Positions 34,854 through 43,537 of a DNA stretch of 64,000 nucleotides are shown here, piece after piece (within the stretch, counting starts at the first letter, position 1; each line of letters opens with the position of its first letter). The translations under genes were made by a program, and so were the position numbers. This DNA is from Spirochaetia bacterium (GTDB taxonomy: Bacteria; Spirochaetota; Leptospiria; Leptospirales; Leptonemataceae). The notes beneath the pieces were generated by a model. The model did not search any database. It was not told where the DNA came from and saw only the letters and a program-made list of their open reading frames with translations. The DNA is taken from the NCBI GenBank assembly GCA_009885105.1, contig VFLI01000025.1:45035-109034 (forward strand). The letters run 5' to 3'.

Positions 34854-37076
34854 ATGTTGTACCAGAAAATAATCCGGCGAACCGGTGTAACAGGCAGATT
34901 GATCGGGCAGATTGTCCTTATTCTTGCCTCACTGTCCGCAATCGAATGCGGAAAACACAGAATCGGTGTATCACTGCCTCTTTCTGGAGAGAAGGCTGAG
35001 AGCGGTAAAGCAATTCTGCAATCGCTGCAGATGAGTGTGGAAGACATCAATGCCAGCGGAGGGGCCGGCGGCAACTCAATAGAACTCATTGTGAAGGACG
35101 ATGCCAACAATCCAGCTCAAGCAAAACAGATTTCCGAGGAGTTCGCAGCTGACGATGGAATCCTGGCCGTGATCGGTCACTACGATGACTCTGTGGCGGT
35201 TGCGGGTCTTGCCGCATACGACAAAACTGGAATGGTGATTTTTTCTCCGTCGGTTGGTGGAAAGGAATTTATTGAAAAGAGTCCCTGGGCCTTCACCGGA
35301 ACATACACAGTGGCTACGCAAATGAAAACTCTGTCGGCGTATATTAAATCTGTAAAGGAATATGACAATCTTCTTGTCATCAAAGCGGTGAGCACTTTCG
35401 GGCGGGTGGCCACGGAAGAATTTGCTTCTGCAACAAGGGTCGATGGAATTCGAACCACCGTCGTGGAAGGTTTCAATGACAAGACAGCAGGTCTTGCAGA
35501 TGATTTTGTCAGAAAAAATATACCGGATACAAACAGCTACCAGGCTGTCGTGATTCTTTCGCATGCGCTGAATGCGGACCTTCTTATCAAGCAGCTGCGG
35601 GACACCGGGTACAGAGGGCTTATTTTTGGTGCGGATCGCCTGGGTACCGGACTCATCCCAAAACTTCAGAAACTCACGGACGAGTCCAAGGGCGCGGCAG
35701 TCTATTCAGATAAAGTGCATATCGCGTTTCCTTTTATGTACACGCTCGGTTCTCTCAAGGGAATGCGTTTCGCCGACAGCTACAAAACCCGCTTTGGTGC
35801 CGAGCCAAGCATCTGGGCCGGCTTTGCTTATGACGGTCTCCAGCTGATGGCGAAGGCGATTGCGGAGAAGGGAGCGAACCGTCAGGCCGTCAGGGACTAC
35901 ATGGACGGAGTCAATTCTTTTGACGAGGGTCTGGAAGGCGTATCCGGCCGCGTCTTTTTTGCCGGCGGCAGGCATTCTGTGGGACGGGAACTGGTAATGT
36001 CCCGAATCTCATCAAGCGGAAGTTATGAACCGGCTTTCCAGCAGATCAAGGAAGTGCGCGATGCTCACAACCTTCGGCAGGTGGAGGCGAAAGTTGCCTC
36101 TGGTGAGATGGTTATGATCGCGGGAACTCCATACTTCAAAATCAGCGTGGTTTTTGTCGGCATTGATTTTGACAAGATCAACAATGTGGACATCAAAGCC
36201 CAGCGCTTCGACGTGGAAGGCTACATGTGGTACCGCTGGGTGGGGGATGTGGATATTGAGAATATCGGTTTTAAAAATGGCGATATGGCTGGAGACAATT
36301 CTTCCGATGAACTGCGCAAAAAGATCGGGGACACGCCGCAGAGTGAGAACTGGGCTTCTTTCAAGGTCCGTCAGACTCTGATATTCCCGTTCAATCTCGC
36401 CAATTTTCCTTTTGATGTGCAGCATCTGCCTCTTGTGATCGCGCACAAAACACGCAATGCCAACAAACTTATGATTGCCATAGACCGTGAAAAAATTTCG
36501 GACGCCGCAATTCAGGAGATCTATCCCCAGGAATGGGATTATCTGGGAAGAAAAGATTTTGCGGGAACATTCAAGATTGATTCCGTTTTTGGAAATCCCA
36601 GCTACAGACGCGGAGAGAAGCAGGCCGAGTTTTCCATGTATGAGGTGCAGCTCTCTCTGAAGAGAATTCTCAGTCCGTATATCAACTCTTTTTTTGTGCC
36701 GCTGTTTGTGCTGCTGGTGATTGGCTTTCTGGTATCCGCTCTGCCGCTCAGTCAGATTGATGCGCGTCTGGCTCTGGTGATGACGGCTCTGCTGTCAGTG
36801 ATCGTTTTCCAGATGGCCATGTCTTCCAATCTGCCCAGCGTGGGATACAGCATGAGAACGGATATCTATTTCATGGTTTCGTATGTATTTCTCTTCCTGC
36901 TCATCGGGAAAACGCTGCTGGTCAATGCGATATTCAATGAAGGAAATGGAGACGCGGCATTCGCAAAACGTATCGAGAAATACTTTACTGTGACAGCTGT
37001 GCCGGCGGCCTGCCTTGCCTACGTGGTGATCACGATCATGGCGCTGACGGCCCGTCAGGCGGCCATGCTTTTTTAA
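34854..37076 (+). CDS. Periplasmic-binding-protein domain fused to pentameric ligand-gated ion channel
   Basis: 740 residues from the ATG at 34854 (GGAG seven bases upstream). Signal segment ~15-31, then Cys32 (possible lax lipobox AIEC). Residues ~36-400 form a type-1 periplasmic-binding domain like LivK/amino-acid receptors (RIGVSLPLSGEKAESG start, INASGGAGG, IGHYDDSVAVA). Residues ~425-605 form a Cys-loop-receptor extracellular beta-sandwich with the diagnostic FPFDVQ at 518-523. Then M1 (~608-630), M2 (~636-655), M3 (~670-692), M4 (~712-732), with M2-M3 text SSNLPSVGYSMRTD much like GLIC. There are no Cys-loop cysteines. It should assemble as an inner-membrane pentamer opened by a ligand, perhaps an amino acid, bound to the added domain. 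Confidence 0.9.
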   Translation: MLYQKIIRRTGVTGRLIGQIVLILASLSAIECGKHRIGVSLPLSGEKAESGKAILQSLQMSVEDINASGGAGGNSIELIVKDDANNPAQAKQISEEFAADDGILAVIGHYDDSVAVAGLAAYDKTGMVIFSPSVGGKEFIEKSPWAFTGTYTVATQMKTLSAYIKSVKEYDNLLVIKAVSTFGRVATEEFASATRVDGIRTTVVEGFNDKTAGLADDFVRKNIPDTNSYQAVVILSHALNADLLIKQLRDTGYRGLIFGADRLGTGLIPKLQKLTDESKGAAVYSDKVHIAFPFMYTLGSLKGMRFADSYKTRFGAEPSIWAGFAYDGLQLMAKAIAEKGANRQAVRDYMDGVNSFDEGLEGVSGRVFFAGGRHSVGRELVMSRISSSGSYEPAFQQIKEVRDAHNLRQVEAKVASGEMVMIAGTPYFKISVVFVGIDFDKINNVDIKAQRFDVEGYMWYRWVGDVDIENIGFKNGDMAGDNSSDELRKKIGDTPQSENWASFKVRQTLIFPFNLANFPFDVQHLPLVIAHKTRNANKLMIAIDREKISDAAIQEIYPQEWDYLGRKDFAGTFKIDSVFGNPSYRRGEKQAEFSMYEVQLSLKRILSPYINSFFVPLFVLLVIGFLVSALPLSQIDARLALVMTALLSVIVFQMAMSSNLPSVGYSMRTDIYFMVSYVFLFLLIGKTLLVNAIFNEGNGDAAFAKRIEKYFTVTAVPAACLAYVVITIMALTARQAAMLF

Positions 37077-37738
37077 GGTGCATGAGCGTTGTCTTTGCGG
37101 AGCATGGACCGCACAATTCCAAACTGTCCGGCAAAGTACAGAGCCAGAATCACTGCTTCCGATCGAAAGAATTCAGATTTGAAAATTGTGAAAGCCCGGA
37201 TTGAGTCGGACAGGAGCAACAACGCCGCTCCGCCGGCCATCCAGAGAGCCAGCGGCGAGAAGTCTTTTTGCGCCACTGCCTGCATGGCCAGCCCCGTCAT
37301 GGCCACGACGACAATCAGATAGACCATAGAAGCATTTCTCAGGAAGCCGTACGGTTCAAACCAGATGAAAAGAAGCAGAGCATACAAGCCGATCACAGCA
37401 AAAGGGATGATCCGTCTCCAGTCCAGTTTCCAGCCCCCCCTTATCAAGAAGGCGAGCATGTACAGAAAATAATACAGAGCCGTGCCGATGATCACATATT
37501 CAATCGCCATTCCCAGTCTCTGAAGTATTTCTACAAGCAAGGCAAAGAAAAGACCGGCCCGGATAATGATTGACGGTATTTTAAACTCGGCGCCACTGAT
37601 GATGCTATACAATAGAAGAAAGATGAGAGTCAGAGGCCGCAGAAAAAAGTCCGCCTTGCCGGCAGGGATGAGAAGAGCGATGACATCGAGGGCGGCCGTA
37701 GTAATAAAGACATACTTCATGACAGTCAGTTTTTTCAT
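37073..37738 (-). CDS. YhhN-family membrane protein (lysoplasmalogenase-like)
   Basis: 221 residues with about eight hydrophobic segments. The family pattern is visible: RPLTLIFLLL near residue 34, LSDSIRAFTIF near residue 178 and ALYFAGQFGIVRSM at the end. Animal and bacterial members hydrolyse the vinyl-ether bond of lysoplasmalogens. Plasmalogens are not established here, so the substrate is open. The 3' end overlaps the 3' end of the ligand-gated channel gene by four bases (convergent), and the start is 18 bp from the divergent lhr start. Confidence 0.75.
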   Translation of the reverse strand: MKKLTVMKYVFITTAALDVIALLIPAGKADFFLRPLTLIFLLLYSIISGAEFKIPSIIIRAGLFFALLVEILQRLGMAIEYVIIGTALYYFLYMLAFLIRGGWKLDWRRIIPFAVIGLYALLLFIWFEPYGFLRNASMVYLIVVVAMTGLAMQAVAQKDFSPLALWMAGGAALLLLSDSIRAFTIFKSEFFRSEAVILALYFAGQFGIVRSMLRKDNAHAP

Positions 37739-37756
37739 TCGACCAGAATATTATCC

Positions 37757-40700
37757 ATGAACGACGGGCTCAATGTTTTTTCTCCCCTGGTGCGGGACTG
37801 GTTTTTGGAGAATTTCGTCTCTCCGACGGAAATCCAGACCCTTTCCTGGCCGGTTATCGCTGCCGGGGAGCACATTCTGGCGGCCGCCCCCACGGGCAGC
37901 GGAAAAACTCTGACGGCATTCCTGTGGGCCGTCAATCAGCTGGCGGAAGGCGTCTGGAAAACCGGGCAGGTCAGCGTGCTCTATGTGTCGCCGCTGAAGG
38001 CTCTCAACAATGATATCCGCAGAAATCTGGAAACGCCTCTTGCAGAGCTGAGGCGTTTTTACAGCGAACGCGGAGCCGTTTTTCCGGACATTCAAATTTT
38101 TGTGCGAAGCGGCGACACGCCGGCGGACCAGAGGCGGAAGTTCCTGAAAAAAACACCGGACATACTCATCACAACTCCAGAAAGTCTGAATATTCTTCTT
38201 ACTTCTGACAGCGGACGGTCGGCTTTGACCCGGCTCAAAACAGTCATACTGGACGAAGTACATTCCGTGGCCGGCAGCAAACGGGGTGTGCATCTGATCA
38301 GCGCCGTGGAAAGATTGACGCTGCTTTCCGGCGAATTTCAGCGCATCGCGCTTTCCGCCACTGTCCGCCCGATGGAGCGAATCGCCTCTTTCATCGGCGG
38401 TGGGCGGCCCGTACGAATCATCAAATCGCAGGCGCCCAAAAAATACAGCATGGAAGTGCTCTGTCCTCCCGGCGACATGGAAGAATCCGGCGATGAATTC
38501 TGGGCGAAACCCGTGAAGCTGTTCCGCGGATATCTCGAACCGGACAAATCGGTTGTGTTTTTTTCGAACAGCCGGGCCCGCACTGAAAAGCTGACGCGTC
38601 TCATCAATGAAGGACAGGAGAATCCTCTGGTGTATTCGCATCACGGTTCTCTTTCGCGCGAAATTCGGTATCTTGTCGAGCAGAGACTGAAAGAGGGACA
38701 GCTTCGCGGAATTGTGGCGACAAGTTCTCTGGAGCTGGGCATTGACATCGGAGAGCTTGAAAAAATCGTGATGATCGGCACGCCGAAATCCATCGCCTCC
38801 GCCGTGCAGAGAACAGGCCGCTCCGGTCACGGCGTCGGGGGAACGAGCCGCGGCATTTTTTTTCCGCTGCATTCTCTGGATCTTCTCAGCGCTGCCGTGA
38901 TGTCGAAATGCGTTCAGACACAGGATGTGGAAGAAATTTTTCCGCTGGAATCGCCTCTGGATGTGCTGGCGCAGATCATTCTTTCCATGACGGCGGCGGA
39001 AGAATGGCAGGTCGATGAACTGTATGACTTTATAATACGGATTGATTCGTACAGAAATCTGCGGCGGAATCATTTCGATCTGGTTCTGGACATGCTCGCC
39101 GGGCGTTATGCCGACACGCGGATCCGCGAGCTGACTCCGCGAATCATGATTGATCCTGTGAATCAATTGATATCGGCCAAACCATCAGCGCGCATGCTTC
39201 TGTATCTTTCCGGCGGAACGATACCGGACCGCGGTTACTATCAGATCCGGCATGCGCAGACCGGCGCAAAAATCGGGGAGCTGGATGAAGAATTCGTCTG
39301 GGAGCGCAGCCTGGGCGACACATTCACGGTTGGCGCGGGCAGCTGGAGAATCCAGCAGATCACCCACAACGATGTTCTTGTTATGCCCCTGAATACCCGC
39401 GCGACAATGGCGCCATTCTGGCGGGCCGAGGAAATTGACGGATCGTTTCATTTTGCGTGCAAGATCGGGGAATTTCTGGAAGAAGCAGAGTCGTCAATCC
39501 AGCGCGCAGATTATAAAGAATATTTAGTAAATGAATTCTCGATGGAAAAGACGGCAGCGCAGAGACTGGTGGAATTTTTAAAAATAGAAAAAGATATTGC
39601 CGGAGCGCTGCCTCACCGGCGCCGTATTTTGATCGAGGAGTGCGAAAAAGACTGTCCGCCCGGAATGAAGAGAGTTTTCATACACACGATCCGGGGCGGA
39701 AAAGTGAACCGACCGCTGTCGCTCATTCTGGCCGCTATGTGCGAAGATATTGCCGGCGGCAGCGTGGAGGCCGTGTGCAGTGACACCAGCATAGGCCTTC
39801 TTGTAAAAAAAGAATTGGAACTGCCCGACCTCGCACAAATCGACGAATTTAAGATAGAGGAGAATTTGAGAAACAGGCTCGATAAAAGCGGATTTTTCGG
39901 AGCAAAATTCCGCGAATGCGCGTCCATCGCCATGCTTCTGCCAAAGGCGTCTTTCCGGCGCCGCACACCGCTCTGGCTGACCCGGCTTCGCGCAAAGAAG
40001 GTCCTCGAACAGGTATCCCGGTTCGGCGATTTTCCGATATTTCTGGAAACATGGAGAAGCTGCCTGCGCGATGAGTTCGACCTGGTCAGTCTGCGGGGAC
40101 TCATCGAAGAAATCCGCTCAAAAGAAGTCTCCGTAACGCGTGTAAAGACAGTCCTGTATTCGCCGTTTGCGGAAAATATTGTCTGGAAATTCACCAACAG
40201 GCTCATGTACGCCGACGACGCTCCGGAATCGCAGCCGGGAAAGCTCAACATCAATCTTCTGCGCGAAGTTTCTCTGTCCTCGCATCTGCGACCTTCCATC
40301 CCGCGCGAATTGATTGAAATCTTTGAGTCTAAAAAACAAAGAACACACCGAGCCTATCTGCCGGATTTTTCCGAGCTGCCGGAATACCTGCGTGACCGTA
40401 TGCTTGTCAATTTTTCAGACTGGACCGGTCTCATCGAAAAAATGGAAAGTGATACCGGCGAATCAATCAGCGGTCATCCGCATCTCTATCAGCGCCTGTT
40501 TATTCTGGATACCGCTTCGGGCAATTTGAAGGCTGCCGTTGCTCTGGAAAATCTCTCAATGATCTGCAGCCTGCCAGGTTTGGAAACAGCGCGAATATCG
40601 ACTCTCGACGGCGCGGCTGCGGGCATCGAAATTCACAGAAATGAAAAACCGGAGCGAACTCGGAATTTCCTGTCCGCCTGGCTGCAGTATTTCGGGCCGG

Positions 40701-42103
40701 TGGAGGTTGACAGGCTGCCGCGGCTTACAGGAATCGATGAAAGTGAAATCGCCGCAGCGCTGTTGTCCCTGAGCGATGAGGGCGCAGTCGTTGTGGACTG
40801 TCTGAGTTCAGACGCGCAGTCGGAACAGGTCTGCGACAGAGAAAATTTTGAAATTCTGCTTCGCATGCTGCGAAAAGATCTCAGGCCGCAGATTCAGGCT
40901 CTGCCCTCAGATAAGCTGGCTCTTTTTCTGGCCGTTCATCAGGGCGCAGTGAGAAAAGATCAAGACTTTACCGAATGTCTGGAGAAGCTTCTCGGATACA
41001 GCGCCGGGGCCGCTCTGTGGGAAAAAGAAATTTTTCCGGCACGGCTCGGGTCCTATCGCACAACCATGATCGACGGCGCTTTTGTTGAATACGGACTGAT
41101 GTGGATCGGATCGGACAGACAGAAATTGTTGTTCTGTTTTCCGGAGGACATAGATCTGTTCTGCGGCGAAACCGGGCCGCAGGAGACGACGGAAATGATG
41201 CAGGCGGATGAAAAAATCGCCGATCTTCTGGCGCCGGGGAAAGGGCGTCACAGTTTTGCGGAAATCTCATCTCTGACCCGATTGAATTCTGAGCAGCTGT
41301 CATCGCTGATATGGAAGGCTGCCTGGTCGGGAAAAATCACGGCCGATCAGTTTGCTGTAGTCCGTCGCGCTGTTGGGAATAAGTTCCGACTGCCACAGAC
41401 AAATGCCGCAGTGTCGCGAAGGTCGGGTCTGAACCGGTGGAAAACCGCGAGACCTGCCGGCAGCTGGTTCGGAATTGAGAAATCGCAGAAGGGAGACCTG
41501 ATCGAAGAGGAGGAGAGAAATCGAGACCGGGTCCGGCAGCTGCTTATGCGTTATGGAATTCTGTTTCGCGAATTGCTGCTCAGGGAAATTCCTCAGCTTC
41601 AGTGGAGCCGGCTTTTACGCACTCTGCGAATCATGGAGCTGTCTGGAGAGATCATTGGCGGGCAATTTTTTGAGGGTATACCGGGTCTGCAGTTTGTCTC
41701 GAAATCCGGTCTGGAAATGATTGCGGGGAAATTGCCGGAAGAAAGTATTTTCTGGCTCTGTGCCGTCGATCCGGCAAGTCTCTGCGGCTTGAAACTGGGA
41801 GCCGGGAAGGTCGGCCTGCCATCGGCTCTGCCGTCCAATCACATTGTGTATCACGGCAGCCGGATCGTTTTGATTTCCCAGAGAAAAGGTCAGAAATTGG
41901 AGATTCCCGATCCTGAGAATTTCATACCGAAATATCTTTCCATCTTTCACGACTGGCTTTCGCGTGATTTTCAGCCTGCCGGTATGGTTCAGGTTGAGAA
42001 AATAAACGGGGAAAGCGCCGTTGTCAGTCCCCTGCGGCCGATTCTGGAGACAGCCGGATTTAAAAAAGAATATAAATACTTAATTCTCCCCAGAAACCAT
42101 TGA
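37757..42103 (+). CDS. lhr: Large helicase-related protein Lhr (SF2 ATP-dependent helicase)
   Basis: 1448 residues, close to E. coli Lhr (~1538). Superfamily 2 motifs: Walker A APTGSGKT 44-51, motif Ia SPLKALNNDI, DEVH 166-169, LSATV (motif III), SSLELGIDIGELEKIVMIG and QRTGRSGHG (motifs V-VI). The core is followed by the winged-helix and Lhr-specific domains and a long C-terminal extension, as in full-length bacterial Lhr. These 3'-5' DNA and RNA:DNA translocases act in DNA repair. No exonuclease or other repair partner gene is adjacent. The PilZ gene starts 29 bp after its stop. Confidence 0.93.
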   Translation: MNDGLNVFSPLVRDWFLENFVSPTEIQTLSWPVIAAGEHILAAAPTGSGKTLTAFLWAVNQLAEGVWKTGQVSVLYVSPLKALNNDIRRNLETPLAELRRFYSERGAVFPDIQIFVRSGDTPADQRRKFLKKTPDILITTPESLNILLTSDSGRSALTRLKTVILDEVHSVAGSKRGVHLISAVERLTLLSGEFQRIALSATVRPMERIASFIGGGRPVRIIKSQAPKKYSMEVLCPPGDMEESGDEFWAKPVKLFRGYLEPDKSVVFFSNSRARTEKLTRLINEGQENPLVYSHHGSLSREIRYLVEQRLKEGQLRGIVATSSLELGIDIGELEKIVMIGTPKSIASAVQRTGRSGHGVGGTSRGIFFPLHSLDLLSAAVMSKCVQTQDVEEIFPLESPLDVLAQIILSMTAAEEWQVDELYDFIIRIDSYRNLRRNHFDLVLDMLAGRYADTRIRELTPRIMIDPVNQLISAKPSARMLLYLSGGTIPDRGYYQIRHAQTGAKIGELDEEFVWERSLGDTFTVGAGSWRIQQITHNDVLVMPLNTRATMAPFWRAEEIDGSFHFACKIGEFLEEAESSIQRADYKEYLVNEFSMEKTAAQRLVEFLKIEKDIAGALPHRRRILIEECEKDCPPGMKRVFIHTIRGGKVNRPLSLILAAMCEDIAGGSVEAVCSDTSIGLLVKKELELPDLAQIDEFKIEENLRNRLDKSGFFGAKFRECASIAMLLPKASFRRRTPLWLTRLRAKKVLEQVSRFGDFPIFLETWRSCLRDEFDLVSLRGLIEEIRSKEVSVTRVKTVLYSPFAENIVWKFTNRLMYADDAPESQPGKLNINLLREVSLSSHLRPSIPRELIEIFESKKQRTHRAYLPDFSELPEYLRDRMLVNFSDWTGLIEKMESDTGESISGHPHLYQRLFILDTASGNLKAAVALENLSMICSLPGLETARISTLDGAAAGIEIHRNEKPERTRNFLSAWLQYFGPVEVDRLPRLTGIDESEIAAALLSLSDEGAVVVDCLSSDAQSEQVCDRENFEILLRMLRKDLRPQIQALPSDKLALFLAVHQGAVRKDQDFTECLEKLLGYSAGAALWEKEIFPARLGSYRTTMIDGAFVEYGLMWIGSDRQKLLFCFPEDIDLFCGETGPQETTEMMQADEKIADLLAPGKGRHSFAEISSLTRLNSEQLSSLIWKAAWSGKITADQFAVVRRAVGNKFRLPQTNAAVSRRSGLNRWKTARPAGSWFGIEKSQKGDLIEEEERNRDRVRQLLMRYGILFRELLLREIPQLQWSRLLRTLRIMELSGEIIGGQFFEGIPGLQFVSKSGLEMIAGKLPEESIFWLCAVDPASLCGLKLGAGKVGLPSALPSNHIVYHGSRIVLISQRKGQKLEIPDPENFIPKYLSIFHDWLSRDFQPAGMVQVEKINGESAVVSPLRPILETAGFKKEYKYLILPRNH

Positions 42104-42132
42104 CATTGGTGTTATTGACTATATATGGAGAT

Positions 42133-42465
42133 ATGTTGGAGCAGAGAGCCTACGAGAGGTTTGAATTTAATAAGGATTTTACCGTTTACGGTGAAAATCC
42201 CTACACAAAGAAAGTGATCGAATTCTTTGCCAGAGGGATTGATATCAGCAGGGGCGGCATCCTGTTTAAGAGCATTGTAGATTTTAAGAAAAGCGCTAAG
42301 TGTTTCCTTCGCTTCCAGATGTCCGGCAGTGTGCTCGAGAAGAAAGGAACCGTTCTGCGCATTGAAAATTCAAACCAGGTTACCAAAGGTAAGGAAAGCG
42401 TTTTTGCCATTCAATTTGATGAGCCGCTGAAGGATGACGAACTGCTGGAGATCCGGGGAAAGTAA
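42133..42465 (+). CDS. PilZ-domain protein (cyclic-di-GMP receptor)
   Basis: 110 residues, single domain. Both halves of the c-di-GMP-binding signature are present: RAYER (RxxxR, residues 5-9) and DISRGG (DxSxxG, residues ~38-43), so binding competence is likely. The ATG at 42133 is chosen over an upstream TTG because it follows GGAG and puts RxxxR at the usual N-terminal place. It follows lhr closely but is probably regulated separately. Target of the effector is unknown. Confidence 0.85.
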   Translation: MLEQRAYERFEFNKDFTVYGENPYTKKVIEFFARGIDISRGGILFKSIVDFKKSAKCFLRFQMSGSVLEKKGTVLRIENSNQVTKGKESVFAIQFDEPLKDDELLEIRGK

Positions 42466-42535
42466 AAAATATTTCTTAAATTAAATTGACTTTCTGATTT
42501 CCTGCGCCAATATCTGCCCTGTATCCCGGGTTTGT

Positions 42536-43537
42536 ATGCTTCTGAAAAAGTTCTTAATCGTACGTGCATTGAGCATGAAGTCGATCGTGCTCAATTTCTG
42601 TTTGTCCGCCTTGCTGATGGCTCTGGTGGGGATGCATGGCTGCACAAAAAGTCAGCAGCCGCTTCTGCGGGTGGCTTCCAATATCTGGCCGGGATATGAG
42701 ACTCTGTATCTGGCGCGCAGCCTCGGTTATTATGATGAAAATCGCATACGTTTGGTCGAAATGGGTTCCGCCAGTCAGGTTTCCCATGCACTGAGAAATG
42801 GCATGGTCGAGGCCGCCTGTCTGACTCTGGATGAAACGATTTCGCTGATTCAGGATGGCGTGGAATTGAGAGCCGTTCTTGTCATGGATGTATCGCACGG
42901 CGCTGATGTTTTGCTTGCCCGTCCCGGTTTCAACAATCTGCATTCGCTCCGCGGTCATCGCGTCGGTGTTGAGAATACAGCCGTCGGCGCCATCATGCTG
43001 GATGCCGCTCTGGAAGCCGGCGGAATTACAGCGGAGGATGTCGTGATAGTTCCGTTGACAGTCGATGAGCATGATATTGAATATCTGGCCGGAAGAGTCG
43101 ATGCGGTTGTTACCTTTGAACCTGTGCGAAGCCGGCTTCTGAAATCGGGCTCGCATGTACTTTTCGACAGCAGCAGAATTCCGGGACGGATCGTTGATGT
43201 TCTTGTGGTCCGATCGGATACGGCATCGGTACATGCCGGGGCGCTGAAGATTCTGCTGGAAGGGCATTTTCGCGCGATCGAATACATCGTCAGCGAGCCG
43301 GCGGATGCGGAGAAAAGGATGGAAGGGCGCCTCAATGCCGGGGCCCTGGCGCAGTTTCAGGGCCTCACACAGCCGGACCTGAATGAGAACCGGGCGATGC
43401 TGGGCGGAGACTCTCCTCGTCTGATAAAAACATCGGGGGAGCTGGCCGGCTTTATGTTCAAAAGAAGACTTCTGCAGAGACCAGTGTCTGTTGATCGTAT
43501 CGCAGACGCTTCCTTCCTGCCTGAGACGGCAGAGTGA
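42536..43537 (+). CDS. NMT1/ThiY-like substrate-binding lipoprotein
   Basis: 333 residues; a second possible ATG at 42575 would shorten the N-terminus. Signal peptide ends at a lipobox (LVGMHGC). Type-2 periplasmic-binding fold of the ABC nitrate/sulfonate/thiamine-precursor class: ASNIWPGYETLYLARSLGYYDE, MVEAACLTLDETISL, GVENTAVGAIMLDAAL. No ABC permease or ATPase gene is nearby. Instead the stop overlaps the start of a hybrid histidine kinase, so this protein may be the kinase's ligand-binding partner rather than a transport protein (inference). Confidence 0.85.
   Translation: MLLKKFLIVRALSMKSIVLNFCLSALLMALVGMHGCTKSQQPLLRVASNIWPGYETLYLARSLGYYDENRIRLVEMGSASQVSHALRNGMVEAACLTLDETISLIQDGVELRAVLVMDVSHGADVLLARPGFNNLHSLRGHRVGVENTAVGAIMLDAALEAGGITAEDVVIVPLTVDEHDIEYLAGRVDAVVTFEPVRSRLLKSGSHVLFDSSRIPGRIVDVLVVRSDTASVHAGALKILLEGHFRAIEYIVSEPADAEKRMEGRLNAGALAQFQGLTQPDLNENRAMLGGDSPRLIKTSGELAGFMFKRRLLQRPVSVDRIADASFLPETAE

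Noticed and set aside
37751..39166. 471-codon open frame on the minus strand
   Set aside because: Antisense to the helicase core of lhr; His/Arg/Phe-rich, no recognisable fold, no ribosome binding site.
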